Assembly (NCBI RefSeq): GCF_000423025.1
Contig: NZ_AUHE01000002.1
Location: 434,001 to 498,000, forward strand
Source of the DNA: Gordonia shandongensis DSM 45094
Lineage (GTDB): Bacteria > Actinomycetota > Actinomycetes > Mycobacteriales > Mycobacteriaceae
Length of the DNA stretch: 64,000 bases
Direction: 5' to 3'
The notes beneath the pieces were generated by a model that worked only from the letters and a program-made list of their open reading frames with translations, was not told where the DNA came from and searched no databases. Made by a program: the position numbers and the translations under genes. Positions 1 to 10,107 of the stretch are shown here, in pieces. How positions within the stretch are numbered: position 1 is the stretch's first letter; each line of letters starts with the position of its first letter.

Positions 1-48
1 GCGTACCTCCGGCGCGACCTCGTGCCCGGCGGGGTCGACCTGCTCTAA
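1..48 (+). CDS. C-terminal end of an unidentified protein (partial)
   Basis: An open frame from the window edge ends in TAA at 46-48 and encodes the last 15 residues, ending GGVDLL. It overlaps the recD stop codon on the other strand by a few bases, a tail-to-tail arrangement. Too little is visible to name the protein. Confidence 0.5.
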   Translation, partial: AYLRRDLVPGGVDLL

Positions 49-1907
49 TACTCCACCAGATCGGTGCGCAGCCCCGATGCGCGTGCCACCCGTCTCCCGA
101 CGGCTGCACGCAACGCGTCCCGCGAGCCGATGATCGTGACCTCGTGCTCCGCACGGGTGATCGCCGTGTACAGCAGCTCTCGGGTCAGCAGCTCCGCGTC
201 CTGCGGCGGCAGGATCACCGTCACCGAACCGAACTGACTGCCCTGGCTTCGGTGAATCGTCATCGAGTAGACCGCGGTCACGTCGGCGAGCTGGCTCGGA
301 TGCAGGCGCTTCACCTCATCACCGCGTTCGAAGACCGCCATCGGCTCGCCGCCGTCGGCGGCGATCACGACACCGGAGTCACCGTTGTAGACGCCCTGCG
401 CACGATCGTTGGCGGTGACCAGCAGCGGCTCTCCGGGCGACCACCGGCCCGCGGGCAGACCGCCGAGGTCTTCGGCGATCCACGTGGTCACCGTCCGCGA
501 CCACCCGGAGACCCCGTACGGCCCGTCCCGGTGCGCGCAGAGGACGCGGTGCCCGCGCAGCGCCGTCACCGCGCCGCGGGCGTCACCCGCCGTCGCCGCG
601 TGACGCAGGTCCGCCGCCCACGCGACGACCGTGGACCGCACGTCGGCGACCGCCGCCAGGTCGTCCTCATCGATCAACCGGACCGGATGATCGGAGTCGC
701 GGCCGTGCCCCACGAGGGACAGAACGCGATCCGCGTCCCCGTCGTTGACCGCTTCTGCGACCTCCGAGATCCGGTCACCGTACCGATGGCCGCGCCGCAG
801 GGTGATGACGCCGCGCGCCAGCGCGATTCGCTCGGCGTCGTCGAAGTCGGACTCCCCGAGGCGCGCCGGCACCGAGAACGACGCCGCAAGAGGTGCCGTC
901 GCAGTCGGCGGAACCACGCGGTCGACCAGGTCGGCCAGCACCGCGCCCGCCTCCACCGACACGAGCTGATGGGGGTCGCCGACGAGGATGAGACGGGTGT
1001 CGGTCCGCAACGACTCCAGCAGCCGGCACATCATGGTCACCGGCAGCATCGACGTCTCGTCGACCACGACGACATCGAACGGCAGCCGATTCGCCGGCCC
1101 GCGCACGAACGTGCCGTCCGGCCGCGAGCCCAGCAGTCGGTGAACGGTCACCGACGTCGGTTCGCTGTCGAGGATTCCGTGCGTTCGGCGGTATTCACCG
1201 ATCGCAGTCTGCAACTGGGCCGCGGCCCGACCGGTCGGCGCACACAGGCCGATCCTCAGGTCGCCGCTGTAGAGCGTCTCCATCACCGCCAGGATCCGCG
1301 CGATCGTGTAGGTCTTTCCGGTCCCCGGTCCCCCGGCGAGCACGGTCGTCCACGACGTCGCCGCCAGCGCGGCTGCCGCACGCTGCCGGTCGTATCCCGC
1401 CGCCACGTCGGAGTCCCGCGCGCCGAACGCGGTGTCGAGGGCGTCGGCGAGCAAGCCCTCGTCGACGATCGGACGGTCCGCGGCCCGCGCATCGAGGATC
1501 GCGCGGATGCTCTGCTCCTGTCGGAAGTACTTCCGCAGATACAGCAGGGGGCCGTCGGCGGAGTCGGCGAGCGCCAACGGCCGCAGCGGCCCTGTCGAGG
1601 CGCCCCGCACCAGGTGCGACTCGCGCAGGGCGCCGACCAGGGCGTCGGCGGCGGGCCACCGTGGTCCGTCCGCCTCACCGGTCGCGCTCTCATCGAGGTC
1701 GGCGAGTCGCACGCACGTCGACCCGCTGCGCACCGCCCGAACCGCCAACGCCGTCGCGACGAGCACCTCGTCGGCGACCGGTTCACCCGACAGCGCCGCG
1801 ACGCGACGGGCCACGTGGACGTCGGCGGCAGTCAGCGCACCGGCGTCGGCGAAGGGCGTCAACGCGTCGTCGGCGCCGGTCACCGGCAGCCGCATCGGCC
1901 CGGTCAC
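45..1907 (-). CDS. recD: RecBCD exonuclease V, alpha subunit RecD
   Basis: RecD is the 5'-3' superfamily 1 helicase motor of the RecBCD helicase-nuclease, which processes double-strand DNA ends. The protein has Walker A GGPGTGKT near residue 190, a Walker B run VVVVDETSM near residue 280, a late SF1 motif MTIHRSQGSQFGSV, and LYTAITRAE near the end. I chose the GTG at 1907 because it overlaps the recB stop as GTGA, the same coupling seen between recC and recB; this gives about 620 residues, normal for RecD. An ATG four codons later is the alternative. It is the third gene of a recC-recB-recD operon and is probably translated by coupling. Confidence 0.95.
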   Translation of the reverse strand: MTGPMRLPVTGADDALTPFADAGALTAADVHVARRVAALSGEPVADEVLVATALAVRAVRSGSTCVRLADLDESATGEADGPRWPAADALVGALRESHLVRGASTGPLRPLALADSADGPLLYLRKYFRQEQSIRAILDARAADRPIVDEGLLADALDTAFGARDSDVAAGYDRQRAAAALAATSWTTVLAGGPGTGKTYTIARILAVMETLYSGDLRIGLCAPTGRAAAQLQTAIGEYRRTHGILDSEPTSVTVHRLLGSRPDGTFVRGPANRLPFDVVVVDETSMLPVTMMCRLLESLRTDTRLILVGDPHQLVSVEAGAVLADLVDRVVPPTATAPLAASFSVPARLGESDFDDAERIALARGVITLRRGHRYGDRISEVAEAVNDGDADRVLSLVGHGRDSDHPVRLIDEDDLAAVADVRSTVVAWAADLRHAATAGDARGAVTALRGHRVLCAHRDGPYGVSGWSRTVTTWIAEDLGGLPAGRWSPGEPLLVTANDRAQGVYNGDSGVVIAADGGEPMAVFERGDEVKRLHPSQLADVTAVYSMTIHRSQGSQFGSVTVILPPQDAELLTRELLYTAITRAEHEVTIIGSRDALRAAVGRRVARASGLRTDLVEY

Positions 1908-4900
1908 GACTCCTCCTCCGGCGCGCGGCCCGCCAGCAACGCGGACATCTCGATCACCAGCGCGGGCGGCACGCGCCACTCGAAGACGCCGCAGCCCGGA
2001 GGTGTCGACGGCCCCGCCATGCCCCGCACGAAGTGGTACTGCACGGGTCCGAGCCGCTCGGCCGCCCCATAGTCGGGGATCCGCCAGCGTAGATAGCGGT
2101 GAAGAGCGACCGAGTAGAGCAATGCCTGCAGCGGGTAGTGGGCCGACATCATCTCCTCCGCCATCGAATCGCGGTCGAAGTCCTCGACGGTCAGATCACC
2201 GGGACGGATCCGGTTCGTCTTGTAGTCGACCACGGCGAACCGCCCTCCGGGAATCCTCAACACCGAGTCGATGCTGCCGGTCAAGAAGCCGGCGAAACGT
2301 TCCTGCGACACCGAACGGACGCGGTCGGCGTACGGTGCCAACGGGTCATCGGCGGGGAGGTGTCGGCGGAGCAAGTCGCCGACCTCGTCGAGCCCGAAGC
2401 CTCCTCGCCGCGCCGAGAGCGGCATCTCGAAGTCGAGCTCCGCGAGTCGGTCGGCGGGACCGATGCTCCACAGATCACCGAACCCGAGGGGCGTCGTCAG
2501 CACCCCGATCAGCGACCGGGCCAGTACGTCGACGTCGATGTCCGCACCGCGCATCGCCGCGCCCTCCGAACACTTCCGCACGACGTGCGCCGCCATGTCG
2601 GGCGCCGACGTGTCGACGTGTTCGAGGACCTCGTGGACCAGTGTCCCGAACGCGGCCCCGAACGGCAGGCCGTTCATCAGCGACGGCGTCCCGGTGTCGG
2701 AGCGCGCCTCCGGCGTCGCCGGCTCGCGTCCCGCGTCGTCGGGTTCGTCGGGGCGCAGGACGTCGTCGCTGACCAGCCCCTCGGCGAGCGCGCCGTGCGC
2801 GAGGACGCCCGCCGGCCCCCCGGTGTGGGCGACGGCGTGCGCCGCCGCCACGATGGCCGAATACGACGTCCGTCGCCAGACGGTGTCGATCCGCCGGTCG
2901 AACACCGAGACCGCCAGGGGCGGAGCGGCTTCCGCCGACGGCGCGGGCCGCCACATCGTGCGGCCGTGCCGCCCCGCCGGTTCCACCGACACCGTCGAGA
3001 CACCGTCGGCCGCCGACCGCAGTACGTTGACGCAGTCGACCTCGTCACTCGGGACCGGAACCACGTCCGGGATCGCCGACCGGTCGTCGGACTGCATCGC
3101 CGACCGCCGCTCGGACAGGGTGAACAACAACCGGTGCAACGCCCCGCGCGGGGTCGTCGTGCTCGGCGCCCACCACATGACCACCTGACTGCGGGCGCGG
3201 GTCGCCGCCACGTACAGCAGCCGAAGGTCCTCGCCCGCGCTCTCCGCTCGGGCCCGAGCTTCGCGTCGGTCGCGGCCCCGAGCGTGCCGACCCCCGACGT
3301 CGAGATTGCGCACGTCGTCGTCATCGTGGAACAGGAAGGTCGCCGGCTCCCTCGGCCCCGCCCCGTCCCAGCCGAACGGGATGTACACGATCGGGAACTC
3401 CAGTCCCTTGCTCGCGTGAACGGTCATGATCTGCACCGCGGCCGTGTCGCGGTCGAGTCGGCGCACGTCTTCGCCGCGTCCGCCCCAGCGGGAGTCGTCG
3501 TCGATGCGATCGCCGAGCCACTCGACCAGGGAGGCGAGACTCGATCGACCCGCGGCGGCCTCCCGGTTGCACAGTTCCGCCAACTGCAGGACGTCGGTGA
3601 GCATCCGCTCCCCGTGCTCCAGCGCGAGCAGCCTCTCCGCGGTCTCGAACCGCGTGTACAGTCGCTCGGCCATCGCCGCGAACCCGCCTTCGACGAAGAC
3701 GGTCGCCAGGTCGGCGAACGCACCGGCGAGGACGCCGACTCCGGCGTCCCCCTCCTCGTGCAGTCTGCGAGCCGTCGCACCGATGATCGGGGTGAGGGCC
3801 GCCAAGCGCAGACCGGGCAGCCGCGAGGGCGTCTCGATCGCCGAGAGGACGTACCACCAGTCCCGTGCGGCACGCGTGGAGAAGATCGAGGTCCCCGAGG
3901 TGACGACCGAGGCGATTCCCCTCGCGGCCAGTTCCCGCTGCAGCGGTGCGATCGTCTTGTTGGCGCGGAGCAGGACGGCGACGTCCCCCGGCTCGACGCT
4001 CCTGGCGGACCCGTCGTCGTCCACGACGGTGACCGATCCGCCCAGCGTGACCGCGATGTCGTCGGCGACGTCCTCGATCACCCGGTCCCGCACCGGACCC
4101 ACCAGCGGGCTCGTGCCGTCCTTGGTGTGGACGGTGAAGTCCGACGCCGTGAAACCCCGGATCCGCACCGCTGCGGCACCGCGGATGCGCGACCCGGCGT
4201 TCGCGGCCACGACCGGCAGGTGGCGAATGTCGGGATGTCCGAGCGCGGCTCCGTGGAACAGCGACTGCAGCCCGGAGACGACGGCCTCGTCGGAACGTCT
4301 GTTGACCGTCAGTCGACGGCGGTCGCCCGCTGTGCGCGCAGCGCCGAGGTAACTGAGGACCTCGGCCCCGCGGAAGGCGTATATCGACTGTTTGGGATCT
4401 CCCACGAGGATCATCGGAACGTGCCCGTGGAAGCACAGCCGTAGGATGTCCCACTGCTGCGGGTCGGTGTCCTGGAATTCGTCGACGAGGACGGCGGAGA
4501 ACTGTGCCCGGATCCTCGCACGCGCCAATTCCCCGACGTGTTCGTCGACGACGATGCGGTGCAGGGTGTCCTGCAGATCGGAGTAGGTGCGCACCCGGGC
4601 CAGCTGCTTGCGGATCGTCGCCGCCTTCCGCGCATGCTCGGCGACCGCGACCCGCAGTTCGGCGTCGCGGTCGCCGCTGTCGTCCGGCGTCGGCGCGAGC
4701 CGGGCCGACGTGTCGCGGACCGCCGCGATCGCGATTCGCTCCACGTCCTCGTACGGGGGCGCCGAGTCCGGATCCCCGGCGAACCTCGCGAGGTAGGCGT
4801 CGCGGGCGAGTTCGGCGACCATGTCGTCGACGTTCTCGAGGATCGGGAACTGCTGCTGACGGTCGCCGAGGAAGCCGAGCGCGGCGAGCATTCGATTGCA

Positions 4901-5269
4901 GAACGTGTGGGTCGTCGCCATCGTCGCGGCGTCGAAGTCCGACAGCGCGTCGGTGAGGCGGTCTCGCACGGCGGCCGGATCACCGTCTCGTGCCAGAGCG
5001 GCGATCAGCGGGTCGGCAGATCCGGCGGCACGCTCGGGGTCCTCGAGGGCCGTCGCGCACTCGACGAGGCGTGCATGCGTCCGGTCCCTGAGCTCCGCCG
5101 ACGCCGCATTCGAGAACGTCGCCATCAACAGCGCCGACACGGGGACGCCCGCGGCGACGTAGCGAACGGCCATCGCGACGATCGCGTACGTCTTCCCGGT
5201 CCCCGCGCTGGCTTCGAGCACCGTCGTCGACTCCGGAAGGGGCCCGAGCAGATCGAACTCGTCGGTCAT
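1904..5269 (-). CDS. recB: RecBCD exonuclease V, beta subunit RecB
   Basis: RecB combines a 3'-5' UvrD-like helicase with the nuclease of the RecBCD complex. Walker A ASAGTGKT lies near residues 20-27, and the helicase motif GDPKQSIYAFRGAE near residue 290. The motif MTVHASKGLEFPIVY marks the second RecA-like domain. The C-terminal nuclease carries LVHEVLEHV and then VVDYKTNRI near residue 1015, the D-x-K core of the PD-(D/E)xK fold. The length of 1121 residues is typical. The ATG overlaps the recC TGA as ATGA, and the recB stop overlaps the recD GTG, so all three subunits appear translationally coupled. Confidence 0.96.
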   Translation of the reverse strand: MTDEFDLLGPLPESTTVLEASAGTGKTYAIVAMAVRYVAAGVPVSALLMATFSNAASAELRDRTHARLVECATALEDPERAAGSADPLIAALARDGDPAAVRDRLTDALSDFDAATMATTHTFCNRMLAALGFLGDRQQQFPILENVDDMVAELARDAYLARFAGDPDSAPPYEDVERIAIAAVRDTSARLAPTPDDSGDRDAELRVAVAEHARKAATIRKQLARVRTYSDLQDTLHRIVVDEHVGELARARIRAQFSAVLVDEFQDTDPQQWDILRLCFHGHVPMILVGDPKQSIYAFRGAEVLSYLGAARTAGDRRRLTVNRRSDEAVVSGLQSLFHGAALGHPDIRHLPVVAANAGSRIRGAAAVRIRGFTASDFTVHTKDGTSPLVGPVRDRVIEDVADDIAVTLGGSVTVVDDDGSARSVEPGDVAVLLRANKTIAPLQRELAARGIASVVTSGTSIFSTRAARDWWYVLSAIETPSRLPGLRLAALTPIIGATARRLHEEGDAGVGVLAGAFADLATVFVEGGFAAMAERLYTRFETAERLLALEHGERMLTDVLQLAELCNREAAAGRSSLASLVEWLGDRIDDDSRWGGRGEDVRRLDRDTAAVQIMTVHASKGLEFPIVYIPFGWDGAGPREPATFLFHDDDDVRNLDVGGRHARGRDRREARARAESAGEDLRLLYVAATRARSQVVMWWAPSTTTPRGALHRLLFTLSERRSAMQSDDRSAIPDVVPVPSDEVDCVNVLRSAADGVSTVSVEPAGRHGRTMWRPAPSAEAAPPLAVSVFDRRIDTVWRRTSYSAIVAAAHAVAHTGGPAGVLAHGALAEGLVSDDVLRPDEPDDAGREPATPEARSDTGTPSLMNGLPFGAAFGTLVHEVLEHVDTSAPDMAAHVVRKCSEGAAMRGADIDVDVLARSLIGVLTTPLGFGDLWSIGPADRLAELDFEMPLSARRGGFGLDEVGDLLRRHLPADDPLAPYADRVRSVSQERFAGFLTGSIDSVLRIPGGRFAVVDYKTNRIRPGDLTVEDFDRDSMAEEMMSAHYPLQALLYSVALHRYLRWRIPDYGAAERLGPVQYHFVRGMAGPSTPPGCGVFEWRVPPALVIEMSALLAGRAPEEES

Positions 5270-8200
5270 CGATCCCGCTCCATCTGCAGCATCGGTCCGA
5301 AGACCGCCGCGGCGAGGCCCACGTAGACCGATCCCGAGCCGTCACCGGGCACGTCGATGCCGGCATCGCGGGCGACCTGCGCGGTCGGGACCGCCTGGCG
5401 GAGCGTGTCGAACGACACCGCGGCGTCGGCGTCACCGTGGAAGACCAGACCCGCATACCGGTTGCGGTCGCCGTAGGAGTACCCGTATCGCGATTCGGCA
5501 CGACGCAGGGCGCGGTCGGGCCGGCCGCCGCGTCCGAAGTCCTGCGCGGCCGCGGCTCCGGCGTCCAGGGTCAAGCCCATGGGCGCCGCCAGGCCGAGAT
5601 CGCGGATCGCGACGAGCGTGGCCAGATGATCTCTCGCATCATCTGGCACGGTGAGCCTGCTGATCTGTGCGGCCGCGTCGCGTCCTCCGGCGCCGCCGAT
5701 GACGATCGCCTCGCGCACCTCGGCGTCGGAGCCGGCAGCGACGGCCAGCAATCGGATCCAGGCGCCGATCCGGTGCTTGACCCCGAGCCGCGAATACGAC
5801 ACCGGAACCAGGCGGCCGTCGAACACCTCGCCCACGGTTCCGTGAATCCGCCGGCCGCCCGCGAGCGGGACTCGGACGTCGATCGCATCGGGTGCCGATC
5901 CCCGATGACCGGATCCCGCGAGTGCGATGGCTTCGGCCTTCTCACTGAGCGTCGCGAGCAGCCGGGTACCGAAACCGAAGGGCGGCAGAGTACCCCGGCG
6001 GAGTTCTGCTCCCCGCGCCGCCGCCGGGTCGTCGCCGGTGAGCAGCGCCCGCAGGAACCGATCGCCCACACCCCACCGTTCCAATCCGTCGAGGTCGACC
6101 GCGAGTTCATCACGATGCTCGTCGGGCGGGTCGGGAATCCCCACTCCGAGCCGTTGCCGGGCGAACGCCTCGATCGGTGCGGTCACGAACGCGATCAGCT
6201 CGTCGAGCTCCACGTCGGCGGCGGTGTCCACCGGCGGCAGGGCCTCATCGGCGATCACCGGAAGCCGGTCGCCGCGGCGGCCGGACCTGTTCAGCGAACT
6301 CAGCGCTCTGGCCGCCGGGAGCAGCGTGCTGTCGAAGCTGACGGGGCGGTCGCCGACGAAGTTCCTTTCGTCGAACGCGTGGAGACTGTGGCGATGCACG
6401 ATCGGCGAGGTGGCGCCGGGCGGCAGCTCGAGCAGTTCGCGGGTCGCCTCGACGAGGTCGGCGACGACGGCGGCCGGCGGCAGTTCCGCTCCCGTGAGCG
6501 GATCGGCGCCGGTGTAGAACACCAGCAGGTGATCGGTTGCGGCACAGATCGCATCCAGGAACAGCTGCCGATCCTCGTCGCGGGGACTGCGTTCACCCAC
6601 CAGCGGGATCGCGGACAGGATGTCGTCACCGTCGACGGCGGGCGAACGCGGGTAGGCGTCGGCATCCATCCCGATCACGACGACTGCCCGGTGCGGCACC
6701 GATCGCATCGGCGCCATCGACGTGACGGTCAGGTCGCCGGTGCAATAGTTCGCCCGCGTGGGTCGTCTGCTCATCAATGCGTCGACGAGGTCGCGGACGT
6801 CGGCCGGGTCCAACGGCGGGGCCGACTGGTCGCCGGGTGTCGTCAACGCCTCGGTGACCATCGCCACGCACTGCGCCCGCTGCCACTCGGTGTCGGAGTC
6901 GACCGCGGTCAGTGCGTCCACGGCGCCCAGCAGGATGTCGCGCCACTGCGCGGCCGACGCCGTCCGGGTCGTCTCGTGGAGGATCGTCGTGAGTCGTTGG
7001 ACGAACTCCGCGAGGCGTCCGGCGAGGTCGGTGTCGGTGGAGTCGATCCCCGACAGCGGCAGCGCGGTCGCGAGCCATTCGTGCGTCGACTCCTCGGCGA
7101 CGACGCCGAGCAGGATGCGGTCGAGGCCCGCCGCGACGGTCCCCTGGGGAAAGCCGGCGAGCCCGAACCGAGACCGTTGGGTCTGGTCGACGCCCCAGCG
7201 GATGCCGGCACGGCGCACCCAACCGGCGATCGTGTCGATGTCGTCGTCGGTGAACTCGAAGCGCCGCCGGACCGGTTCGGCTGCGGCCAGGTCGATCAGA
7301 TCGCCCGCCCGGACGCGTCCGGCGCCGAGTTCCAGCACCCGGCCGACGACGTCGAGGACCGCGTTCTGTTCTCGCGCTCCTCGATCGGCGAGCCGGACTC
7401 GGACGGAGTACGCCGGATGGTCGAGTCCCGGCTGCGCGAAGGCGCCCCGGATGAGGGGGGCGAACCTGTCGACGTCGGGGCACAGCACGAGGACATCGCG
7501 CGGTTCGAGGTCCGGATGGTCGGCGAAGAGTCGCAGCAGCCGGTCACGAAGGACTTCCACCTGGCGTTGCGGCCCGTGGCAGGCGTGGACCTCCAGCGTC
7601 CCGTCGGGCTGTGCGCGCGCACCGGTCGGCGCGGTGTCGCGCGCGTCGGCGCGAAGACCGGCCTGCACGCGGCCGAGGAGACCCGATCCGGGATCGGGGC
7701 CCGGGTGGCAGATCACCTCGTCGGCCGACGGGGACAGCACCTCCTGGCGTTCCTGGATCTCGTGCGAGAGGGCGCCGAGCAGTCGATTCGTCGGGCGGAT
7801 CGGGGGGCGCGCGGATCGCCGAGCGGGGTGCGGGAGCCGGGAACGCGAAGCGACCTGGCCCCACAGTGCGGGTGACGGGTGCGGCAGGTAGATCTCGACG
7901 TCGCGGTGCTCGGCGAGTGCGCCCATGACGGTGCGGAACGTCTCGTGCGCGCCGGTCGTGCCGAAGACGCCGAGGCGGGCGGGCAGATCGACCGCGTCGG
8001 GGTCGTCCCGCAGCCTGGCGGTGAGCGACGGCAGGCCCTCGGCGAGGTGGGGGTGGCCGATCTCGTCGCGGACCCGCCGCCACAGCCACGGCTGCCACAG
8101 GAAGTGGTCTGCCAGCGCGGCGCCCGACCCGTCGGTGTCGTGGCCCGCGGCCCAGTCCGCGATCATCGACGGCCGGTAGCGGCCGTAGCGGCGGAACAGC

Positions 8201-8634
8201 GTCGCGATGGTCGAGGCCGCGGACAGGCGCCGCGCCCGCCGCCGATCGGCCGTGTGCCCCCGCTCGCCGCGTCCGAGGTGCTCGGCGACGACGGCAAGTT
8301 CGGGCCGGTCGATCTCGGCGTCGAGGACACGCAGCACCGGCCACCGCAGGCGGTCGTCGAACCACAGCGCGCCCGCCTGCGGATCGTCGGCCACCGTGTC
8401 CACGATGCGATCGAGGACCCATTGCGGTGAGTCGAACGCGATGTTGGCGGCGATCCCGTCGCCGTCGGCGGTGCCCAGCCGTCTGGCCATCCGTTGACGC
8501 AGCCACCGTTGGACGCCGGGTTCTGAGACCGTGACGACCTCGGGCGTAAACGGGTCGCTCAGCGGGACCGAGAGGCGGTCCGCGAGCACGTCGGCGAGCA
8601 CGTCCGCCCGCTCGCCGCGGTGGATCCTCAGCAT
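5266..8634 (-). CDS. recC: RecBCD exonuclease V, gamma subunit RecC
   Basis: RecC is the scaffold subunit that splits the DNA strands and, in Escherichia coli, reads the Chi signal. The 1122-residue product begins MLRIHRGERADVLADVLADR, typical of RecC, and shows no intact Walker A, in line with the inactive helicase fold of the family. A strong purine-rich Shine-Dalgarno (GGGGAGG) precedes the ATG at 8634. It is the first gene of the recCBD operon, so the operon promoter should lie between here and the short repeat at 8714. No SOS (LexA) box is evident upstream. Confidence 0.94.
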   Translation of the reverse strand: MLRIHRGERADVLADVLADRLSVPLSDPFTPEVVTVSEPGVQRWLRQRMARRLGTADGDGIAANIAFDSPQWVLDRIVDTVADDPQAGALWFDDRLRWPVLRVLDAEIDRPELAVVAEHLGRGERGHTADRRRARRLSAASTIATLFRRYGRYRPSMIADWAAGHDTDGSGAALADHFLWQPWLWRRVRDEIGHPHLAEGLPSLTARLRDDPDAVDLPARLGVFGTTGAHETFRTVMGALAEHRDVEIYLPHPSPALWGQVASRSRLPHPARRSARPPIRPTNRLLGALSHEIQERQEVLSPSADEVICHPGPDPGSGLLGRVQAGLRADARDTAPTGARAQPDGTLEVHACHGPQRQVEVLRDRLLRLFADHPDLEPRDVLVLCPDVDRFAPLIRGAFAQPGLDHPAYSVRVRLADRGAREQNAVLDVVGRVLELGAGRVRAGDLIDLAAAEPVRRRFEFTDDDIDTIAGWVRRAGIRWGVDQTQRSRFGLAGFPQGTVAAGLDRILLGVVAEESTHEWLATALPLSGIDSTDTDLAGRLAEFVQRLTTILHETTRTASAAQWRDILLGAVDALTAVDSDTEWQRAQCVAMVTEALTTPGDQSAPPLDPADVRDLVDALMSRRPTRANYCTGDLTVTSMAPMRSVPHRAVVVIGMDADAYPRSPAVDGDDILSAIPLVGERSPRDEDRQLFLDAICAATDHLLVFYTGADPLTGAELPPAAVVADLVEATRELLELPPGATSPIVHRHSLHAFDERNFVGDRPVSFDSTLLPAARALSSLNRSGRRGDRLPVIADEALPPVDTAADVELDELIAFVTAPIEAFARQRLGVGIPDPPDEHRDELAVDLDGLERWGVGDRFLRALLTGDDPAAARGAELRRGTLPPFGFGTRLLATLSEKAEAIALAGSGHRGSAPDAIDVRVPLAGGRRIHGTVGEVFDGRLVPVSYSRLGVKHRIGAWIRLLAVAAGSDAEVREAIVIGGAGGRDAAAQISRLTVPDDARDHLATLVAIRDLGLAAPMGLTLDAGAAAAQDFGRGGRPDRALRRAESRYGYSYGDRNRYAGLVFHGDADAAVSFDTLRQAVPTAQVARDAGIDVPGDGSGSVYVGLAAAVFGPMLQMERDR

Positions 8635-8713
8635 TCCGCCTCCCCAATCCTCACCGTTGGTCCCGTGACTGGTCCCGTGACCGTCTCACCCGGAGCCTTC
8701 ATCGCCCAGTCAA

Positions 8714-8781
8714 CGTCGTCGTCCGGTCACCGTCGTCGTCCGGTCACCGTCGTCGTCCGGTCACCGTCGTCGTCCGGTCAC
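8714..8781. repeat. Four tandem copies of a 17 bp unit
   Basis: The unit cgtcgtcgtccggtcac is repeated four times without interruption at 8714, 8731, 8748 and 8765. The last copy contains the stop codon of the thioesterase gene (minus strand). The rest lies between that gene and recC. The 17 bp length is not a multiple of three, fitting a non-coding position. Just upstream, at about 8659-8682, ggtcccgtgac is also duplicated. Confidence 0.95.
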
Positions 8782-9221
8782 CGCCGTCGCCGGAACGGCA
8801 CCTCGTCGCCCGCGTAGTCCTCCAGGATCGCGCGTGAGCCCTCCGGGATCGCCGCGGGCCGGCCGCTGCTCGGGTCGATCACGGTGCACGTGGTCTCCGC
8901 GAGAGCCGCGATCTGACCGTCGTGGGTGGCGATACGGTATCCGTAGTCGAACGACTTCGTGCCGATCCGCGGCACCCACATCTCGATCCTGACCGGTTCG
9001 ACGCCGTAGTAGAGGGGCGCGACGAACTCGATCTCCTGGCGCGCCACCAGGATCGGCAGCGTCGGCGAGTCCTCGGCCCCCGAGTCGGAGAACCAGACGT
9101 GCCAGGCGCGGACCCGTGCCTCCTCGAGCAGGCGCGCGAACTGGACGTTGTTGACGTGAGCGAGCGAATCCATGTCGCCCCAGCGCAACTGGATGTCGAT
9201 GGTGAACGGCGAGGCTGTCAT
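8778..9221 (-). CDS. Hotdog-fold acyl-CoA thioesterase (4HBT family)
   Basis: This 147-residue protein has the 4-hydroxybenzoyl-CoA thioesterase-like signature, RWGDMDSLAHVNN near residues 13-25, with the conserved Asp and the HVNN motif followed by the helix QFARLLEEARVRAW. Proteins of this family hydrolyse acyl-CoA thioesters in the cytosol; the substrate cannot be read from sequence. The ATG at 9221 is close to a divergent GNAT gene, with 153 bp between them for two promoters. The stop codon lies inside the 17 bp tandem repeat, so repeat turnover could alter the C-terminus. Confidence 0.85.
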   Translation of the reverse strand: MTASPFTIDIQLRWGDMDSLAHVNNVQFARLLEEARVRAWHVWFSDSGAEDSPTLPILVARQEIEFVAPLYYGVEPVRIEMWVPRIGTKSFDYGYRIATHDGQIAALAETTCTVIDPSSGRPAAIPEGSRAILEDYAGDEVPFRRRR

Positions 9222-9374
9222 GGGTGCACCCTATAGCCAGCCTCCGACAGGTCGGACCCCGGCGTCCGGACCGGTCCGCCCCGGCGTCGCCGCTGCCCCT
9301 CGCCGCCGGCCGGGTTCCCCGACACGCGGCGAAACTCGTCGATCGGCGCGCCCCGGATCGATAGAGTCTCGGGG

Positions 9375-9989
9375 GTGAACATCGGTACGCGACGGCTCCG
9401 GCTCCGCCCGGTCGAGCAGAGCGATGCGCACCTCCTGCACCGCCTGGACGCAGACCCCGAGGTGATGCGTTTCGTCAGCGGCGGCGAGCCGACGCCGTCG
9501 GCGACCATTCGAGACTGGGTCATCCCCCGGTCGCAGGCGCAGTTCCGGAGCTCCGGCACCGGGATGTGGCTCCTGTTCGATCGCCGCGAGGACCGTTTCA
9601 TCGGATGGGTCCAACTGCGTGTCCCGCGCCACTCGGCCGCCCTCGAACTCGAACTCAGCTATCGACTGCACCGCTGGTCGTGGGGTCGAGGGGTGGCCAC
9701 GGAGGCAGCGTCCGCGCTGGTGGCCGTCGCCTTCACCGCCACCGACACCGACCGGATCTTCGCCGGAACGCACCCCGCGAACCGCGGCTCGCAACGCGTG
9801 ATGGTGAAACTCGGGATGCGCCCCGCCGCGAGCGCGATCCCACCGGTGCCCCGCGGCGGCGCCCGGCAGGTCGACGGATCCCGGCAGGTCGACGGCACCG
9901 ACCCCCTCGACGATGTGGAGTACGAGCTGATGCGGGCCGACTGGGAGCGTTCGCGGCTCCCGGCGCGGACCGCGGATATGCCGGCGTGA
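9375..9989 (+). CDS. GNAT-family N-acetyltransferase (RimJ/RimL-like)
   Basis: The 204-residue protein shows the Acetyltransf_3 pattern. The N-terminus is TRRLRLRPVEQSDAHLLHRL, and the acetyl-CoA binding segment is WGRGVATEAASALVAVAF, followed by THPANRGSQRVMVKLGM. Such enzymes acetylate protein N-termini, antibiotics or small amines; the substrate here is unknown. Translation starts at a GTG. Near the C-terminus an 18 bp unit is duplicated in frame (9862-9897), giving two copies of RQVDG(S/T), an insertion absent from the core fold. The gene is divergent from the neighbouring thioesterase. Confidence 0.82.
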   Translation: MNIGTRRLRLRPVEQSDAHLLHRLDADPEVMRFVSGGEPTPSATIRDWVIPRSQAQFRSSGTGMWLLFDRREDRFIGWVQLRVPRHSAALELELSYRLHRWSWGRGVATEAASALVAVAFTATDTDRIFAGTHPANRGSQRVMVKLGMRPAASAIPPVPRGGARQVDGSRQVDGTDPLDDVEYELMRADWERSRLPARTADMPA

Positions 9990-10107
9990 GCGGTGCGGTC
10001 TACCGTGGAGGTGATCGTCCCGCGGGGAGTTCGGCGCGCACCGCAGTCGGGATCCGCCTGACTTCGCACCGGGGCAAGGACAGCAACGACCGATCAGGAG
10101 TTAGTCA

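Noticed and set aside
8714-8781. Repeat array considered as CRISPR
   Set aside because: Units are head-to-tail with no spacers, too short, and there are no cas genes in the window.
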